DNA from: Synechococcus sp. CBW1107 | GTDB taxonomy: Bacteria > Cyanobacteriota > Cyanobacteriia > PCC-6307 > Cyanobiaceae | Length of the DNA: 64,000 nucleotides | Assembly: GCF_015841355.1 (NCBI RefSeq) | Contig: NZ_CP064908.1 | Span: 2,356,001-2,420,000 of the forward strand | Reading direction: 5' to 3' | Made by a program: the position numbers and the translations under genes | In this document: positions 10,052 to 19,469 of the stretch, one piece after another | Layout: the number at the start of each line of letters is the position of its first letter | Position numbering within the stretch: the first letter of the stretch is position 1 | The notes under the pieces: model-generated | Seen by the model: only the letters and a program-made list of their open reading frames with translations | The model's database searches: none | What the model was told of the DNA's origin: nothing

Positions 10052-11061
10052 CCCTGGGCCTCCCCGGCGGGCTGGGGCCGCCGCCACCAGCCGGCCAGCA
10101 CCGCCAGCACGGCGTCGGCACCGATCACCCCCACGAACCCGCCGAATTCATCCACCACCACCCGCACCGAATGGCTGCTGCGGCGGAACGCGGTGAGCAA
10201 CCGGTCGGCGCGGATCATCTCCGGCACGAACTCCACCGGTTCGGTGAGGCTGAGGGCGCTTTCGCGGCCGCGGCCCTCCACCAGGGCGACCAGCAGGGCC
10301 TCGCGGCTGGCGACCCCCAGCACCTCATCCACCTCCTCACCGAGCACCACCCACCAGCCGGCGGTGTTGGTGAGCAACAGATCGCGCACGCTCTCCAGGG
10401 GCGCATGGCCCGACACAGTGGGAGCGGCCACCCGGGGCACCATCAGATCCCGGGCGGTGAGATCGTTGAGCTGAAACACCTTGGCGATCATCGCGGCCTC
10501 GTCGGCTTCGATCTGGCCTTTCTGGGACCCGAGGCGGGCCAGCAGGCGGATCTCCTCCTCGTCGGTGGTGAGTTCGCTCTCGGCGGTGATCGCCGGCATC
10601 ATCCGCTCCAGCAGCAGCACCAGCGGCAGCATCAGCTTCAGGAGAAGGCTCACCGGTGCGGCGCTGGCCAGCGACACCGGCAGCGACAGGCGGCTGCCCA
10701 GGGCCTTGGGCAGGATCTCCCCGAGCATGATCACCAGCACGGTGAGCCCCACGGAGAAGAGCGGCAGGGCGATCCGGTCGACGCCGAGCCTGGAGAACAC
10801 CCAGCCGGCGTAGCTGCCCAGCATCAGGCTGCCGAAGATATTGAAGCCGTTGTTGAGGATCACCAGCACGGCCAGGGCGCGGCCCATGCGGTTCTTGAGG
10901 TCGAGCAGGGCCCTGGCCCCCCTCACCCGCCTCGGCCTGCTGGCCAGTTCATGCACCCGCAGGGGATTGACCGTGAGCAAAGCCGCCTCCACTCCGGAGC
11001 AGACAGCCGACCCGATCAGGATCACCACCACCAGGGCCGCCAGACCCAGGAGTTCATTCAT
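10048..11061 (-). CDS. CNNM/CorC-type membrane protein (DUF21 plus CBS pair)
   Basis: A 337-residue integral membrane protein. The N-terminal DUF21 transporter domain (about 1-175) starts with a hydrophobic helix and contains NNGFNIFGS and VIMLGEILPKALGSRLS, both family signatures. Two CBS domains follow (about 200-325), beginning at DLMVPR. It stops without the extra CorC/HlyC C-terminal domain. Members are linked to magnesium or other ion export; the substrate here is unknown. It is the first gene of the operon leading to nadD, nadE and ald, divergent from pepP. Confidence 0.88.
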   Translation of the reverse strand: MNELLGLAALVVVILIGSAVCSGVEAALLTVNPLRVHELASRPRRVRGARALLDLKNRMGRALAVLVILNNGFNIFGSLMLGSYAGWVFSRLGVDRIALPLFSVGLTVLVIMLGEILPKALGSRLSLPVSLASAAPVSLLLKLMLPLVLLLERMMPAITAESELTTDEEEIRLLARLGSQKGQIEADEAAMIAKVFQLNDLTARDLMVPRVAAPTVSGHAPLESVRDLLLTNTAGWWVVLGEEVDEVLGVASREALLVALVEGRGRESALSLTEPVEFVPEMIRADRLLTAFRRSSHSVRVVVDEFGGFVGVIGADAVLAVLAGWWRRPQPAGEAQG

Positions 11062-11145
11062 CGGGTTGTCGTCGCGGCCGATCGCGGCATGGGGATACGT
11101 TCATTCAATGGGGTATGCCATCTTCTCGCTAGAGGCGCAGACCCC

Positions 11146-12436
11146 ATGGTGATCCCCCAGACCGAGTTCCACCAGCGTCGTGTGCGTTTCCTGGAAGCCC
11201 TGGGCGGTGCGGCGGCGGTGATTCCGGCCGCACCGCTGGTGCGGCACCACGCCGATGTGGAGTACCCCTTCCGCCAGCAGAGCGACTTCTGGTACCTCAC
11301 CGGCTTCGATGAGCCGGGGGCCGTCGCGCTCTTCCTCCCCCACCAGAGCGACAATCCCTTCGTGCTCTTCGTTGAGCCCAGGGATCCGTCCGCCGAAGTC
11401 TGGAACGGCTTCCGCTGGGGCTGCGAGGGGGCGGTCGAGCACTTCGGAGCTGATCTGGCCCACCCTCGAGCCGAGCTGGCCTCCCGTCTTTCCGACTACC
11501 TCCAGGGCGCCGAAGGGATCGCGTTCCGTGTGGGCCGCGACGCCGCGGTGGAGTCTCTGGTGCTTCAGGCCTGGGGCCAGCAGCTGGATCGTGCGCCGCG
11601 CACGGGCCGTGCAGCCCTGGGGCTGGTGGCCCCCTGCCCGATCCTGCAGGACATGCGCCTGCGCAAGAGTCCGGCTGAACTGGACCGGTTGCGGGAGGCC
11701 GCGCGAATTTCCGCTGAAGCCCATGAGCTGGCCCGTGAGGTGGCCCGACCAGGGCTGAGCGAACGCCAGATCCAGGCGGTGATCGAGCAGCATTTCCTCG
11801 AGCAGGGAGCCCGCGGACCGGCCTATGGCTCGATCGTCGCCGGCGGCGACAACGCCTGTGTGCTGCACTACACCCGCAACGACGCACCGCTTCGGGACGG
11901 TGACCTGCTGCTGATCGACGCCGGCTGCAGTGTGTCGGATTACTACAACGGCGACATCACCCGCACCTTCCCTGTCAATGGCCGCTTCAGCGGCGAGCAG
12001 CGGGCCCTGTACGAGCTGGTGCTCGAGGCCCAGCTGGCCGCCATCGCCAGCGTGGCCCCCGGCGCCGATGCCGAGCAGGTCCATGGCGCGGCCCTGCGGG
12101 TGCTGGTGGAGGGCCTGCTTCACCTCGGCCTGCTCAACGGGTCGGTCGACGACCTGATCGAGCAGGGGGCCTACCGCCACCTCTACATGCACCGCACCGG
12201 CCACTGGCTGGGCCTCGATGTCCACGACGTGGGCGCCTACCGCCTCGGGGAGCATCCCCAGCCCCTGGAGCCGGGCATGGTCCTGACGGTGGAGCCGGGG
12301 CTCTATGTGAGCGACCGCCTGGCAGTGCCCGATGGACAGCCTCAGATCGACGAGCGCTGGAAGGGGATCGGGATCCGCATCGAAGATGACGTGGCGGTGA
12401 CCGAGGTGGGGCATGAGGTGCTCACCGCCTCCGCCC

Positions 12437-12465
<29 letters not shown>
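11146..12465 (+). CDS. pepP: Xaa-Pro aminopeptidase (aminopeptidase P, M24B)
   Basis: A 439-residue metallopeptidase releasing N-terminal residues next to proline. The N-terminal creatinase-like domain has FRQQSDFWYLTGFDEP. The catalytic pita-bread domain shows the five metal ligands in order: Asp in LLIDAGC, Asp in NGDITRTFP, His in HRTGHWLGLDVHD, Glu in TVEPGLY and Glu in RIEDDV. The frame is open far upstream, but MVIPQTEFHQRR is the conserved N-terminus. Its 3' end overlaps the convergent HAD gene by 29 bases. Confidence 0.95.
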
Positions 12466-13790
<1,325 letters not shown>

Positions 13791-13825
13791 CAGGGGCTGT
13801 TGACGGGCTGAGCGTCTGATGGGAA

Positions 13826-13843
13826 GGAGGGTTCCATCCCTCC
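13826..13843. other. Hairpin between convergent ycf65 and IMS-domain gene
   Basis: A perfect 6-bp stem, GGAGGG and CCCTCC around a TTCCAT loop, in the 142-base space between two convergent genes. It may help end transcription in either direction, but no T-run follows on either strand, so it is not a clear intrinsic terminator. Confidence 0.35.
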
Positions 13844-13932
13844 AGCTCTCCATTGGGGCGCTTTGTCCGGCCTGAAGGACCTGGCGGCGGCCCCTCGCCG
13901 GCCCCTGAACAACCTCGTGGGACGTCTCCCGG

Positions 13933-14964
13933 CTAGCGAGCCTTGATCACCCCCCCGAAGTCGCTCGCGATGATCAGGGCGGGAGTGCTGGCGGTGTCGA
14001 CGGTGAACCGGCGACTTTCGCTCTGGACGCTGCCGTCGGGATAGGCGAAGGTCACCACGCCTTCGAGGGTGACACTGGAGCCCTCCTGGCCGGTTTCGCG
14101 CAGGTCGGACACGCTCACCCGCTCGAACTGGTTGAAGAAGGCGGGATCGAACTGATCCGCCGCCGCTCCCCCGAAGAATTGGCGGGCCTGGTTGTAGGCC
14201 TTGCCGCTGAGGGCGGCGTACAGACCCTGAACGCTGGCGATGGCCTGGTCGGTGTTGGCGGCCGGCGGCTGCGGCGGAGTGGTTGGCTCGGGCTCCGGCA
14301 GGCTCGGTTCCCGGGGTGGCGTGACGGGCTTGGCGGTGGTCACGGCTGGCGCCGGGCTGGGCCTTGGGGTGGAGGGGCTCTCCAGGTTGCTGCGGGGGGG
14401 CTGCTGCAGCAGCATCACGGCCCCCACCAGGGCCACCGCCAGACCGCCCGTGAGGAAGGCAAGGACACCGAGCAGGGCATGGCTGCCTCCGCCTCGACTG
14501 GCCGGAACCTGCACGGATGGAGTGACTGGAGCGGGCATCGTCTTCACCACCGGCTTCACCGGAACTGACCTGGCCGGTCGGCGTGCTGCCGGACTGCGTG
14601 ACTCCGTGCTGGGCATGGGCATCGTGGCCGTCGGGGGGTCTGGGGCCTCCCTGGGTGGCAGGTCAAGCAGTCCTTCCACCACGCGCTCCATGCGTGTGCA
14701 GATGGCGGGATTGAAGACCTCCTCGAGTTCCTGCATCAGCCTGGGCAGCAACCGCGAGCCCGAGAGAGGCGGGCTCTGGCTGGCCGCACTGGTGAAGGCG
14801 GCCGAGAGCACCAGATGGCGCAGGGCTGGCAGCAGCTTGATCTGCTCCTCGCCGCAGAGGTCGCCGGCCAGCGCCTGCAGGCGGCGCCCCTCGGCGCCGC
14901 GGCCGTGCTGGAGATCGCTGAGCACCTGCTGCCTGAGGGCGGCTCCGAGCTGGTGGTCGTTCAT
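13933..14964 (-). CDS. Single-pass membrane protein with C-terminal IMS/ARC6-like domain
   Basis: A 343-residue protein with three parts. An N-terminal soluble helical region (1-100) is followed by a Pro/Ser-rich linker and one membrane helix (about 163-188, LLGVLAFLTGGLAVALVGAVMLL). After a second Pro/Thr-rich linker comes a C-terminal domain (about 238-343, from DQAIASVQGLYAALSGKAY to the end). This last part resembles the IMS domain (DUF4101) seen at the C-terminus of ARC6/Ftn2-type division proteins. It is the last gene of the kinase/phosphatase operon; its ATG overlaps the PP2C stop as ATGA. Domain calls are by eye and the role is an inference. Confidence 0.75.
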   Translation of the reverse strand: MNDHQLGAALRQQVLSDLQHGRGAEGRRLQALAGDLCGEEQIKLLPALRHLVLSAAFTSAASQSPPLSGSRLLPRLMQELEEVFNPAICTRMERVVEGLLDLPPREAPDPPTATMPMPSTESRSPAARRPARSVPVKPVVKTMPAPVTPSVQVPASRGGGSHALLGVLAFLTGGLAVALVGAVMLLQQPPRSNLESPSTPRPSPAPAVTTAKPVTPPREPSLPEPEPTTPPQPPAANTDQAIASVQGLYAALSGKAYNQARQFFGGAAADQFDPAFFNQFERVSVSDLRETGQEGSSVTLEGVVTFAYPDGSVQSESRRFTVDTASTPALIIASDFGGVIKAR

Positions 14965-16241
14965 CGGCGGGCGGGGAGATCAGGGATGGTCGGGGGTTGC
15001 CACTGCTGCTGCAGGGCAGCCGCGAGGAGCGGGCAGAGGCTGAGGGCCCCGAGGGCCTCCCCTTGCACCATCCCACCAGTGGCGGGATCGAAGCTGCTGG
15101 CGATCAGGGCCCCGAGGGGATCCAGATCGGCTCCGCGCAACAGCGGTGCTGCCGCCAGGCGCCCCTGGCGCAGCCCAGTGAACTGGCTGCGCCGGCTGCT
15201 GAGGGTGCCGGCGATGGCGCCGGCGGGGCCCTGGCAGAGCTGGTCGATCTGGCGTCGCACGGCAGCCGCCGGCGGTGACGGCAGGCTCCGCTGCTGCAGC
15301 CAGTACCAGCCCGCCCCGAGGCCGGTGCTGGCCACCAGCAAGGCCCCGAACAGGAGGGGTCTCCGAGCCGGCAAGGGGCTGGCCTTCATGGATGGATCGA
15401 AAGCGGGTGTCACCTCGCAGGGGGGGGAGAAACTGCCGTGCAGGGCCATCGCCACCGACACGTCGTCTCCGCTGCCCTCGCTGGTGATCTGATCCAGGTT
15501 CGCGCACAGCACTTCGCTGGCCCCGGCGGCGGGGGTGGCCATCAGGTGAGCGGCGAGCACAAGGAAGTCCGCGTCGGTGGCGCACGACTTGCGGATGCCA
15601 TCGGTGCTCAGCAGCAGGCCGAAGCTGGCTTCCGGGGGGCTGATCGGCTCCAGCCCGCTGCGGAACAGCTGGGCGGCCTCCTCCAGGCAGAGGCTGCCTG
15701 TGGCCTCACCGCCGCCGACTGCAGCCTCTTCCTCGCTCAGCAGTGCCCCCTGTCCATCGGCGTCCACCCGCACCAGATCCCAGTCCCCCAGACCGGTGTA
15801 ACCCCACCAGCGGGGGGCCATCACCACCACGCCCAGGGTGGTTCCATAAAGCCGTGACACCTCGGCCTCCGAGTCCATCGACTGCTGCTGCCCGTGCTGC
15901 CGTACCCGTGCCAGCCAGCGGCTGTGGATCCGTTCGGGCAGCTCCGCGCCCAGCCAGTGGGCCCAGGCATCGAGCCCCGGGGCCTGTGTGCCCTGCAGCG
16001 ACCAGAGGCTCAGCTGCTCCTCCACCGCCAGCAGCGCCTGTTCACAGGCCAGGGCGCTGCCCACGTCGCTGAAGGGATAGTGCTCACCTCCATGGCCATC
16101 GGCCACAGCCATCACCTCAACGGGCTGGCCGTCGCGACTGCGGCAGCGGGCGACGGCGACCGCGTCCTGGCAGGAGCGGCCCTTTCGCTGGTGAGCCGCA
16201 CCGACGCGCCGGGCCTGCAGCGGCGGCCTCCAGCCGCTCAC
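14961..16241 (-). CDS. PP2C-type Ser/Thr phosphatase with transmembrane anchor
   Basis: A 426-residue protein. The N-terminal PP2C domain (about 1-265) has the metal motif VADGHGGEHY near residues 46-55, LYGTTLGVVV, STDGIRKS and the late metal Asp in GSGDDVSVAMA. One hydrophobic segment (about 290-315, LLFGALLVASTGLGAGWYWL) anchors it, followed by an extracytoplasmic tail of about 110 residues with no recognised domain. The GTG start overlaps the vWA stop as GTGA; reading further upstream gives unconserved Arg/Gly-rich sequence. It should reverse phosphorylation made by the operon's kinase. Confidence 0.9.
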   Translation of the reverse strand: MSGWRPPLQARRVGAAHQRKGRSCQDAVAVARCRSRDGQPVEVMAVADGHGGEHYPFSDVGSALACEQALLAVEEQLSLWSLQGTQAPGLDAWAHWLGAELPERIHSRWLARVRQHGQQQSMDSEAEVSRLYGTTLGVVVMAPRWWGYTGLGDWDLVRVDADGQGALLSEEEAAVGGGEATGSLCLEEAAQLFRSGLEPISPPEASFGLLLSTDGIRKSCATDADFLVLAAHLMATPAAGASEVLCANLDQITSEGSGDDVSVAMALHGSFSPPCEVTPAFDPSMKASPLPARRPLLFGALLVASTGLGAGWYWLQQRSLPSPPAAAVRRQIDQLCQGPAGAIAGTLSSRRSQFTGLRQGRLAAAPLLRGADLDPLGALIASSFDPATGGMVQGEALGALSLCPLLAAALQQQWQPPTIPDLPARR

Positions 16242-17020
16242 CACACCAGGGGACCGACGTCGTCGGTGGGATCCATCAGGGTGGGAGGCAGATCCGGCAG
16301 GGGGATGTTGGCCTGGGGCCCCAGACCCGCCATGCGGCTGGCCGGCATCGAGGCGGCGCCCACCACGGCGGTGGAGGCCCACTGGATGTACTGGGCCAGG
16401 GAGGTGGCGTTGCTGGCCTGCAGGGGCCGGCGAGGCGAGCGGCCCGAGCGGTGCAGGGGCGTCTTCCCGCTGGCGCCTGGGATTTCCCCGGAGGGAAGCC
16501 CACCGCAGGGATCGCTGCCGATGAACTGCTGCAACACGTCGGTGTCGGCGTCGTGGCCCATGGCGATCGCCAGGCGCACCGCCTTCTGGGCCCAGGGCTG
16601 ACGCATCAGGCTGGCCAGGCCGGCATCGAAGTCGTCAGTGGGCTGGCCGTCGGAGATCAGCACCAGCACAGGCGGCAGCGCCCTCTCCTCCATCGGGGGG
16701 GACCGCAGCACCGCCGCCACCAGCTCCAGCGCTTCGCCCATGGCCGTGATGCCGCCGGCCTGCAGATCCAGCCACTGCAGCCGCTCCACCTCCGTGGGCT
16801 CCTCCAGGTGCCAGGCGGCCCGGTCGGCGAAACTCACGGCCCGCACCAGCACACGCGCCTCGGGGTTCTGGCGGGCCACCGCGGCCATCCCCGGCAGCGA
16901 TTGACGAATCGCCTGGTTCAGGGCCTGGATCTTGCCCTGGGCCGCCATGGAGCCGGAGCAATCGCAGATGTAGATGAAATGCAGGGGTCGGTTGGCGAGC
17001 CTGACGTTGGGGAAGGGCAT
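16238..17020 (-). CDS. vWA domain protein, TerY-like
   Basis: A 260-residue protein with a von Willebrand A domain over about residues 12-190. The MIDAS metal site is complete by eye: D20-C-S22-G-S24 in CDCSGSM, a Thr in GGITAMGEAL, and Asp in ISDGQPTDD. The tail (190-260) is Pro/Ala-rich. It sits between a protein kinase and a PP2C phosphatase, the same three families as the TerY-phosphatase-kinase triad known from tellurite/stress systems. In such triads the vWA protein is thought to act as a metal-dependent scaffold. Confidence 0.9.
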   Translation of the reverse strand: MPFPNVRLANRPLHFIYICDCSGSMAAQGKIQALNQAIRQSLPGMAAVARQNPEARVLVRAVSFADRAAWHLEEPTEVERLQWLDLQAGGITAMGEALELVAAVLRSPPMEERALPPVLVLISDGQPTDDFDAGLASLMRQPWAQKAVRLAIAMGHDADTDVLQQFIGSDPCGGLPSGEIPGASGKTPLHRSGRSPRRPLQASNATSLAQYIQWASTAVVGAASMPASRMAGLGPQANIPLPDLPPTLMDPTDDVGPLVW

Positions 17021-17043
17021 CGGATCCGGGCGCGTGAAGAGGC

Positions 17044-18381
17044 TCAGGTGGGCAGCTCGACCGCTCCGGCCTGTGTGGTCAGCCGCACCAGTGGCGCGAG
17101 ATTACAGGCTTGTCCAGACTCCACCACCACCACCCGGTTGCCGGCCCTGAGCTCGGCCTGCCAGGCCTGGCCGCTGAGGTTGCGCAGCCCGAGCAGGGAG
17201 CCATCGCTCGGATGGGCCTCCACCCGGGCCAGCGGCTGATCCAGCCTCAGGGGCAGCAGGCGGTCGAAGTGATGGGGATGCAGCTCGTTGCCGGCTGCCG
17301 CCGTCACCTGGCCGTGGGGCAGCCGCAGCCTTGTGGGCGGCGGTATGGGGCAGCCGCAGCTCCAGCACAAGGGACCTGGATCGCTCGCTGCCGGAAAGGT
17401 TTCCTGGCCGCAGTGGCCGCAGAGCTGACGCTGGTCGAGGGCCTCGGCCAGGGCGGCCATCCACTGGCCGGTGAGTGCCCGGCGCTGGGGCGCGTGCAGG
17501 CCGGCGCAGAAGGTCTGCTCGAACAGCCGCTTGATCGGCTCGGGATAGATCGGCCAGGTGATCAGGGCCGCGGCGTGCTCGATCGGGTCGGGACGGTTGC
17601 TCGGATTTGTGGGATCGAAGATGAACAGCGGGTCTTCGCCGTAGAGCCGGCGCCGGGCGGGTTCATCCAGGCAGCGGATCTCCAGTTCGCGGCGACCCCG
17701 CAGTGGGTCGTGACGGGTGAGCAGGCGGAAGATCAGCACCGCCAGGGAGAAGAGATCACTGTTGGCTCCCGGCCGGGCGATGCCCATCAGGATCTCCGGC
17801 GCCATGAACCCCGGGGTGCCCAGCACGCTGCCCAGATCCCGCCCATCCACATCCACGTTGTCGTTGTCGCAGATCAGGATGCGGCCGCTGGAGGGCTCGA
17901 GGAACAGATTGCCCAGGGAGATGTCCTTGTAACAGAGGCCCTTGAGGTGGAGGGCATGGAAGCCTTCAGCCAGGAAGAAGCAGGCCCGCAGCACCTGGAG
18001 CAGGCCGATGTCCAGGTGGCCGCCCACATGTTCATGGGCCCCCAAGAACCCCGGTGGGCGCAACTCCATCAGGTAGCCGAAGCCTGGTTCGCCAAGGCGC
18101 AGCAACGGCAAGGCACCAGGGCCGGGCGTCACCAGGGCCAGGGGCCAGAGGAAGGCCTCGCTGGGGGCCGTGGCGCGGATGCTCTCGCCCAGGCGCCGCT
18201 TCAGGTGGGGATCGCGGGCGATGCACGCTGGCAGATACCACTTCAGGGCCAGCCGCTCGCCGGCCACCTCCACCTCGAACACCTGGCCCTGGGTGCCGCC
18301 CCCGAGCCCGCGAAGCACCCGCAGCGGGCTGGAGATCCCCTCCAGGTCAAGACTGGCGCCTTCCGGCAGGATCCAGGTCAC
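17044..18381 (-). CDS. Atypical Ser/Thr protein kinase with zinc ribbon
   Basis: A 445-residue kinase from a GTG 19 bases after the FHA stop. The glycine loop GLGGGTQGQVFEV is near 25-37 and the Lys of ALKWY is K47. The catalytic loop reads YKDISLGN (D153, N158), lacking the usual HRD arginine. The DFG motif is replaced by DND (D172-174), and MAPEI follows. The acid residues needed for catalysis are present. After the kinase domain come a CGHC / CWSC zinc ribbon (about 335-365) and a small C-terminal beta-rich region ending in VVVVESGQACNL. This architecture fits the kinase of TerY-type triads. Confidence 0.87.
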   Translation of the reverse strand: MTWILPEGASLDLEGISSPLRVLRGLGGGTQGQVFEVEVAGERLALKWYLPACIARDPHLKRRLGESIRATAPSEAFLWPLALVTPGPGALPLLRLGEPGFGYLMELRPPGFLGAHEHVGGHLDIGLLQVLRACFFLAEGFHALHLKGLCYKDISLGNLFLEPSSGRILICDNDNVDVDGRDLGSVLGTPGFMAPEILMGIARPGANSDLFSLAVLIFRLLTRHDPLRGRRELEIRCLDEPARRRLYGEDPLFIFDPTNPSNRPDPIEHAAALITWPIYPEPIKRLFEQTFCAGLHAPQRRALTGQWMAALAEALDQRQLCGHCGQETFPAASDPGPLCWSCGCPIPPPTRLRLPHGQVTAAAGNELHPHHFDRLLPLRLDQPLARVEAHPSDGSLLGLRNLSGQAWQAELRAGNRVVVVESGQACNLAPLVRLTTQAGAVELPT

Positions 18382-18400
18382 GGAGGGCTGGCTTGGGGTC

Positions 18401-19141
18401 TCAGGACTCCAGACTCTGGCCGATGGCCTTGCGGATCCCGTTGCGGTGGGACAGGGCCGTGAGCCGGTTGGCGAAGCTGCGGCGCTGGGCGCGGCCATCA
18501 CGCAGCACCACGGTGAGGGTGTGCTCCTTGCGGGAACCCAGCAGGATCCAGCCGGCCAGGGCCGCCACTTCCAGGGGCCAGAACAGGAAAGGGAATGGCA
18601 GCAGCAGCAGCCCCCCCAGGCAAACCAGCAGCCACCAGCTGAAGATGTGGGGATGGCGGGGCAGGCTCTGCACGGTGGCCGAGCGGATCTGATCCAGGGC
18701 GATCTGCTGACCGCCGAAGTCGAGGCTGCTCACCACCGGCGCCACGGTTTTGGCCGCGGCCGCCACTGATTTGGCCGTGGCCACCACCGATTTGGCCGCT
18801 GGCTGGGCTGTGGCGGCGGGAGCCGGAGCGGCGAGTTCGAAGATCAGCACGGGACCGCTGAGTCCCAGCCGGATCTCGTCGCCATCGGCCAGGGGGCGGC
18901 ACTTCTGGAGTCGTTCCCCCTGCAGAAAGGTGCCATCGGCGCTCTGCCAGTCGCAGACCACCCAGCTCTGATGGCTGCTGGAGTGGCGGACCACGGCGTG
19001 ATGGGGTGAGAGCCCGGCTTGCTCAGGCATGCAGAGACGGTTGTTGCGCTCACGCCCGATGGTGAGGGGCCGTGCCGGATCGAGCCGGGCCACCTTGCCC
19101 GGCTGATCCCGCAACCGCAGCTGGGCTGCTGACGGGGTCAT
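18401..19141 (-). CDS. FHA-domain membrane protein
   Basis: A 246-residue protein. The N-terminal FHA domain (about 15-100) shows TIGRERNNRLCMPE, SPHHAVV, SADGTFLQGERL and DGDEIRLG, so it should bind phosphothreonine peptides. A linker with repeated AKSV/AKT units (about 114-136) follows, then a short beta segment, two hydrophobic stretches (about 158-195) and a basic tail. It is probably anchored by a hairpin with FHA in the cytoplasm. The ATG overlaps the preceding small membrane protein gene as ATGA. It is a natural reader for phosphorylation by the adjacent kinase. Confidence 0.88.
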   Translation of the reverse strand: MTPSAAQLRLRDQPGKVARLDPARPLTIGRERNNRLCMPEQAGLSPHHAVVRHSSSHQSWVVCDWQSADGTFLQGERLQKCRPLADGDEIRLGLSGPVLIFELAAPAPAATAQPAAKSVVATAKSVAAAAKTVAPVVSSLDFGGQQIALDQIRSATVQSLPRHPHIFSWWLLVCLGGLLLLPFPFLFWPLEVAALAGWILLGSRKEHTLTVVLRDGRAQRRSFANRLTALSHRNGIRKAIGQSLES

Positions 19142-19413
19142 GGGTGTCCGCGGCGGCGGCGCCACCACAGGCGCCAGTCGTCCTGGAGATCGCTCCACCA
19201 ACCGCCATCGCCCGTGCGCTGCGGCGTGACCCGGCCGGGGAAGAGCAGGGCCTTGCTGGCCAGCAGCAGGGCCACCAGCACCATGACCAGCAGAACCCAG
19301 CCCGGGATGGCCCCCACCCAGGTGGCGGCGAAGCTGGCCCTGATCGCATAGAGCCCGATCGTGATGGCCAGCCAGAGCCTGAAGGGCTCCCAGGGATCGC
19401 GCTGGCGCAGCAC
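19138..19413 (-). CDS. Small membrane protein, first gene of the FHA/kinase operon
   Basis: About 91 residues from the GTG at 19413 (product VLRQRDPWEPFRLW onward). Two hydrophobic helices are visible (about 11-32 and 36-58, the second being GWVLLVMVLVALLLASKALLF), followed by a Trp/Arg-rich tail, WWSDLQDDWRLWWRRRR. The frame stays open upstream, but that sequence runs into the divergent PBP gene and looks unconstrained. It overlaps the FHA gene by four bases. I do not recognise the family; an accessory or anchor protein is likely. Confidence 0.65.
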   Translation of the reverse strand: MLRQRDPWEPFRLWLAITIGLYAIRASFAATWVGAIPGWVLLVMVLVALLLASKALLFPGRVTPQRTGDGGWWSDLQDDWRLWWRRRRGHP

Positions 19414-19469
19414 GGGGCGGGGACATCGCTGCGCGTAGCGTATTCCCGGGCACGTCTGGTCCTCCCCGC
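19414..19469. promoter_or_regulatory. Divergent promoter region between FHA/kinase operon and FHA-PBP
   Basis: Only 56 bases separate the first codons of the minus-strand signalling operon and the plus-strand FHA-PBP gene, so both promoters must be compact and probably overlap each other. A TAGCGTAT element on the plus strand is a possible -10 for the PBP, but I cannot identify a convincing -35. Close pairing suggests joint control. Confidence 0.45.

Noticed and set aside
9961-11145. Long N-terminal extension of pepP reading antisense through the GTPase and CorC-like genes
   Set aside because: The extension is low-complexity and antisense; the conserved aminopeptidase begins at 11146.
17044-18381. 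Pseudokinase because HRD and DFG are not canonical
   Set aside because: The ATP Lys, catalytic Asp, Asn and metal-binding Asp are all present, so catalysis is plausible.
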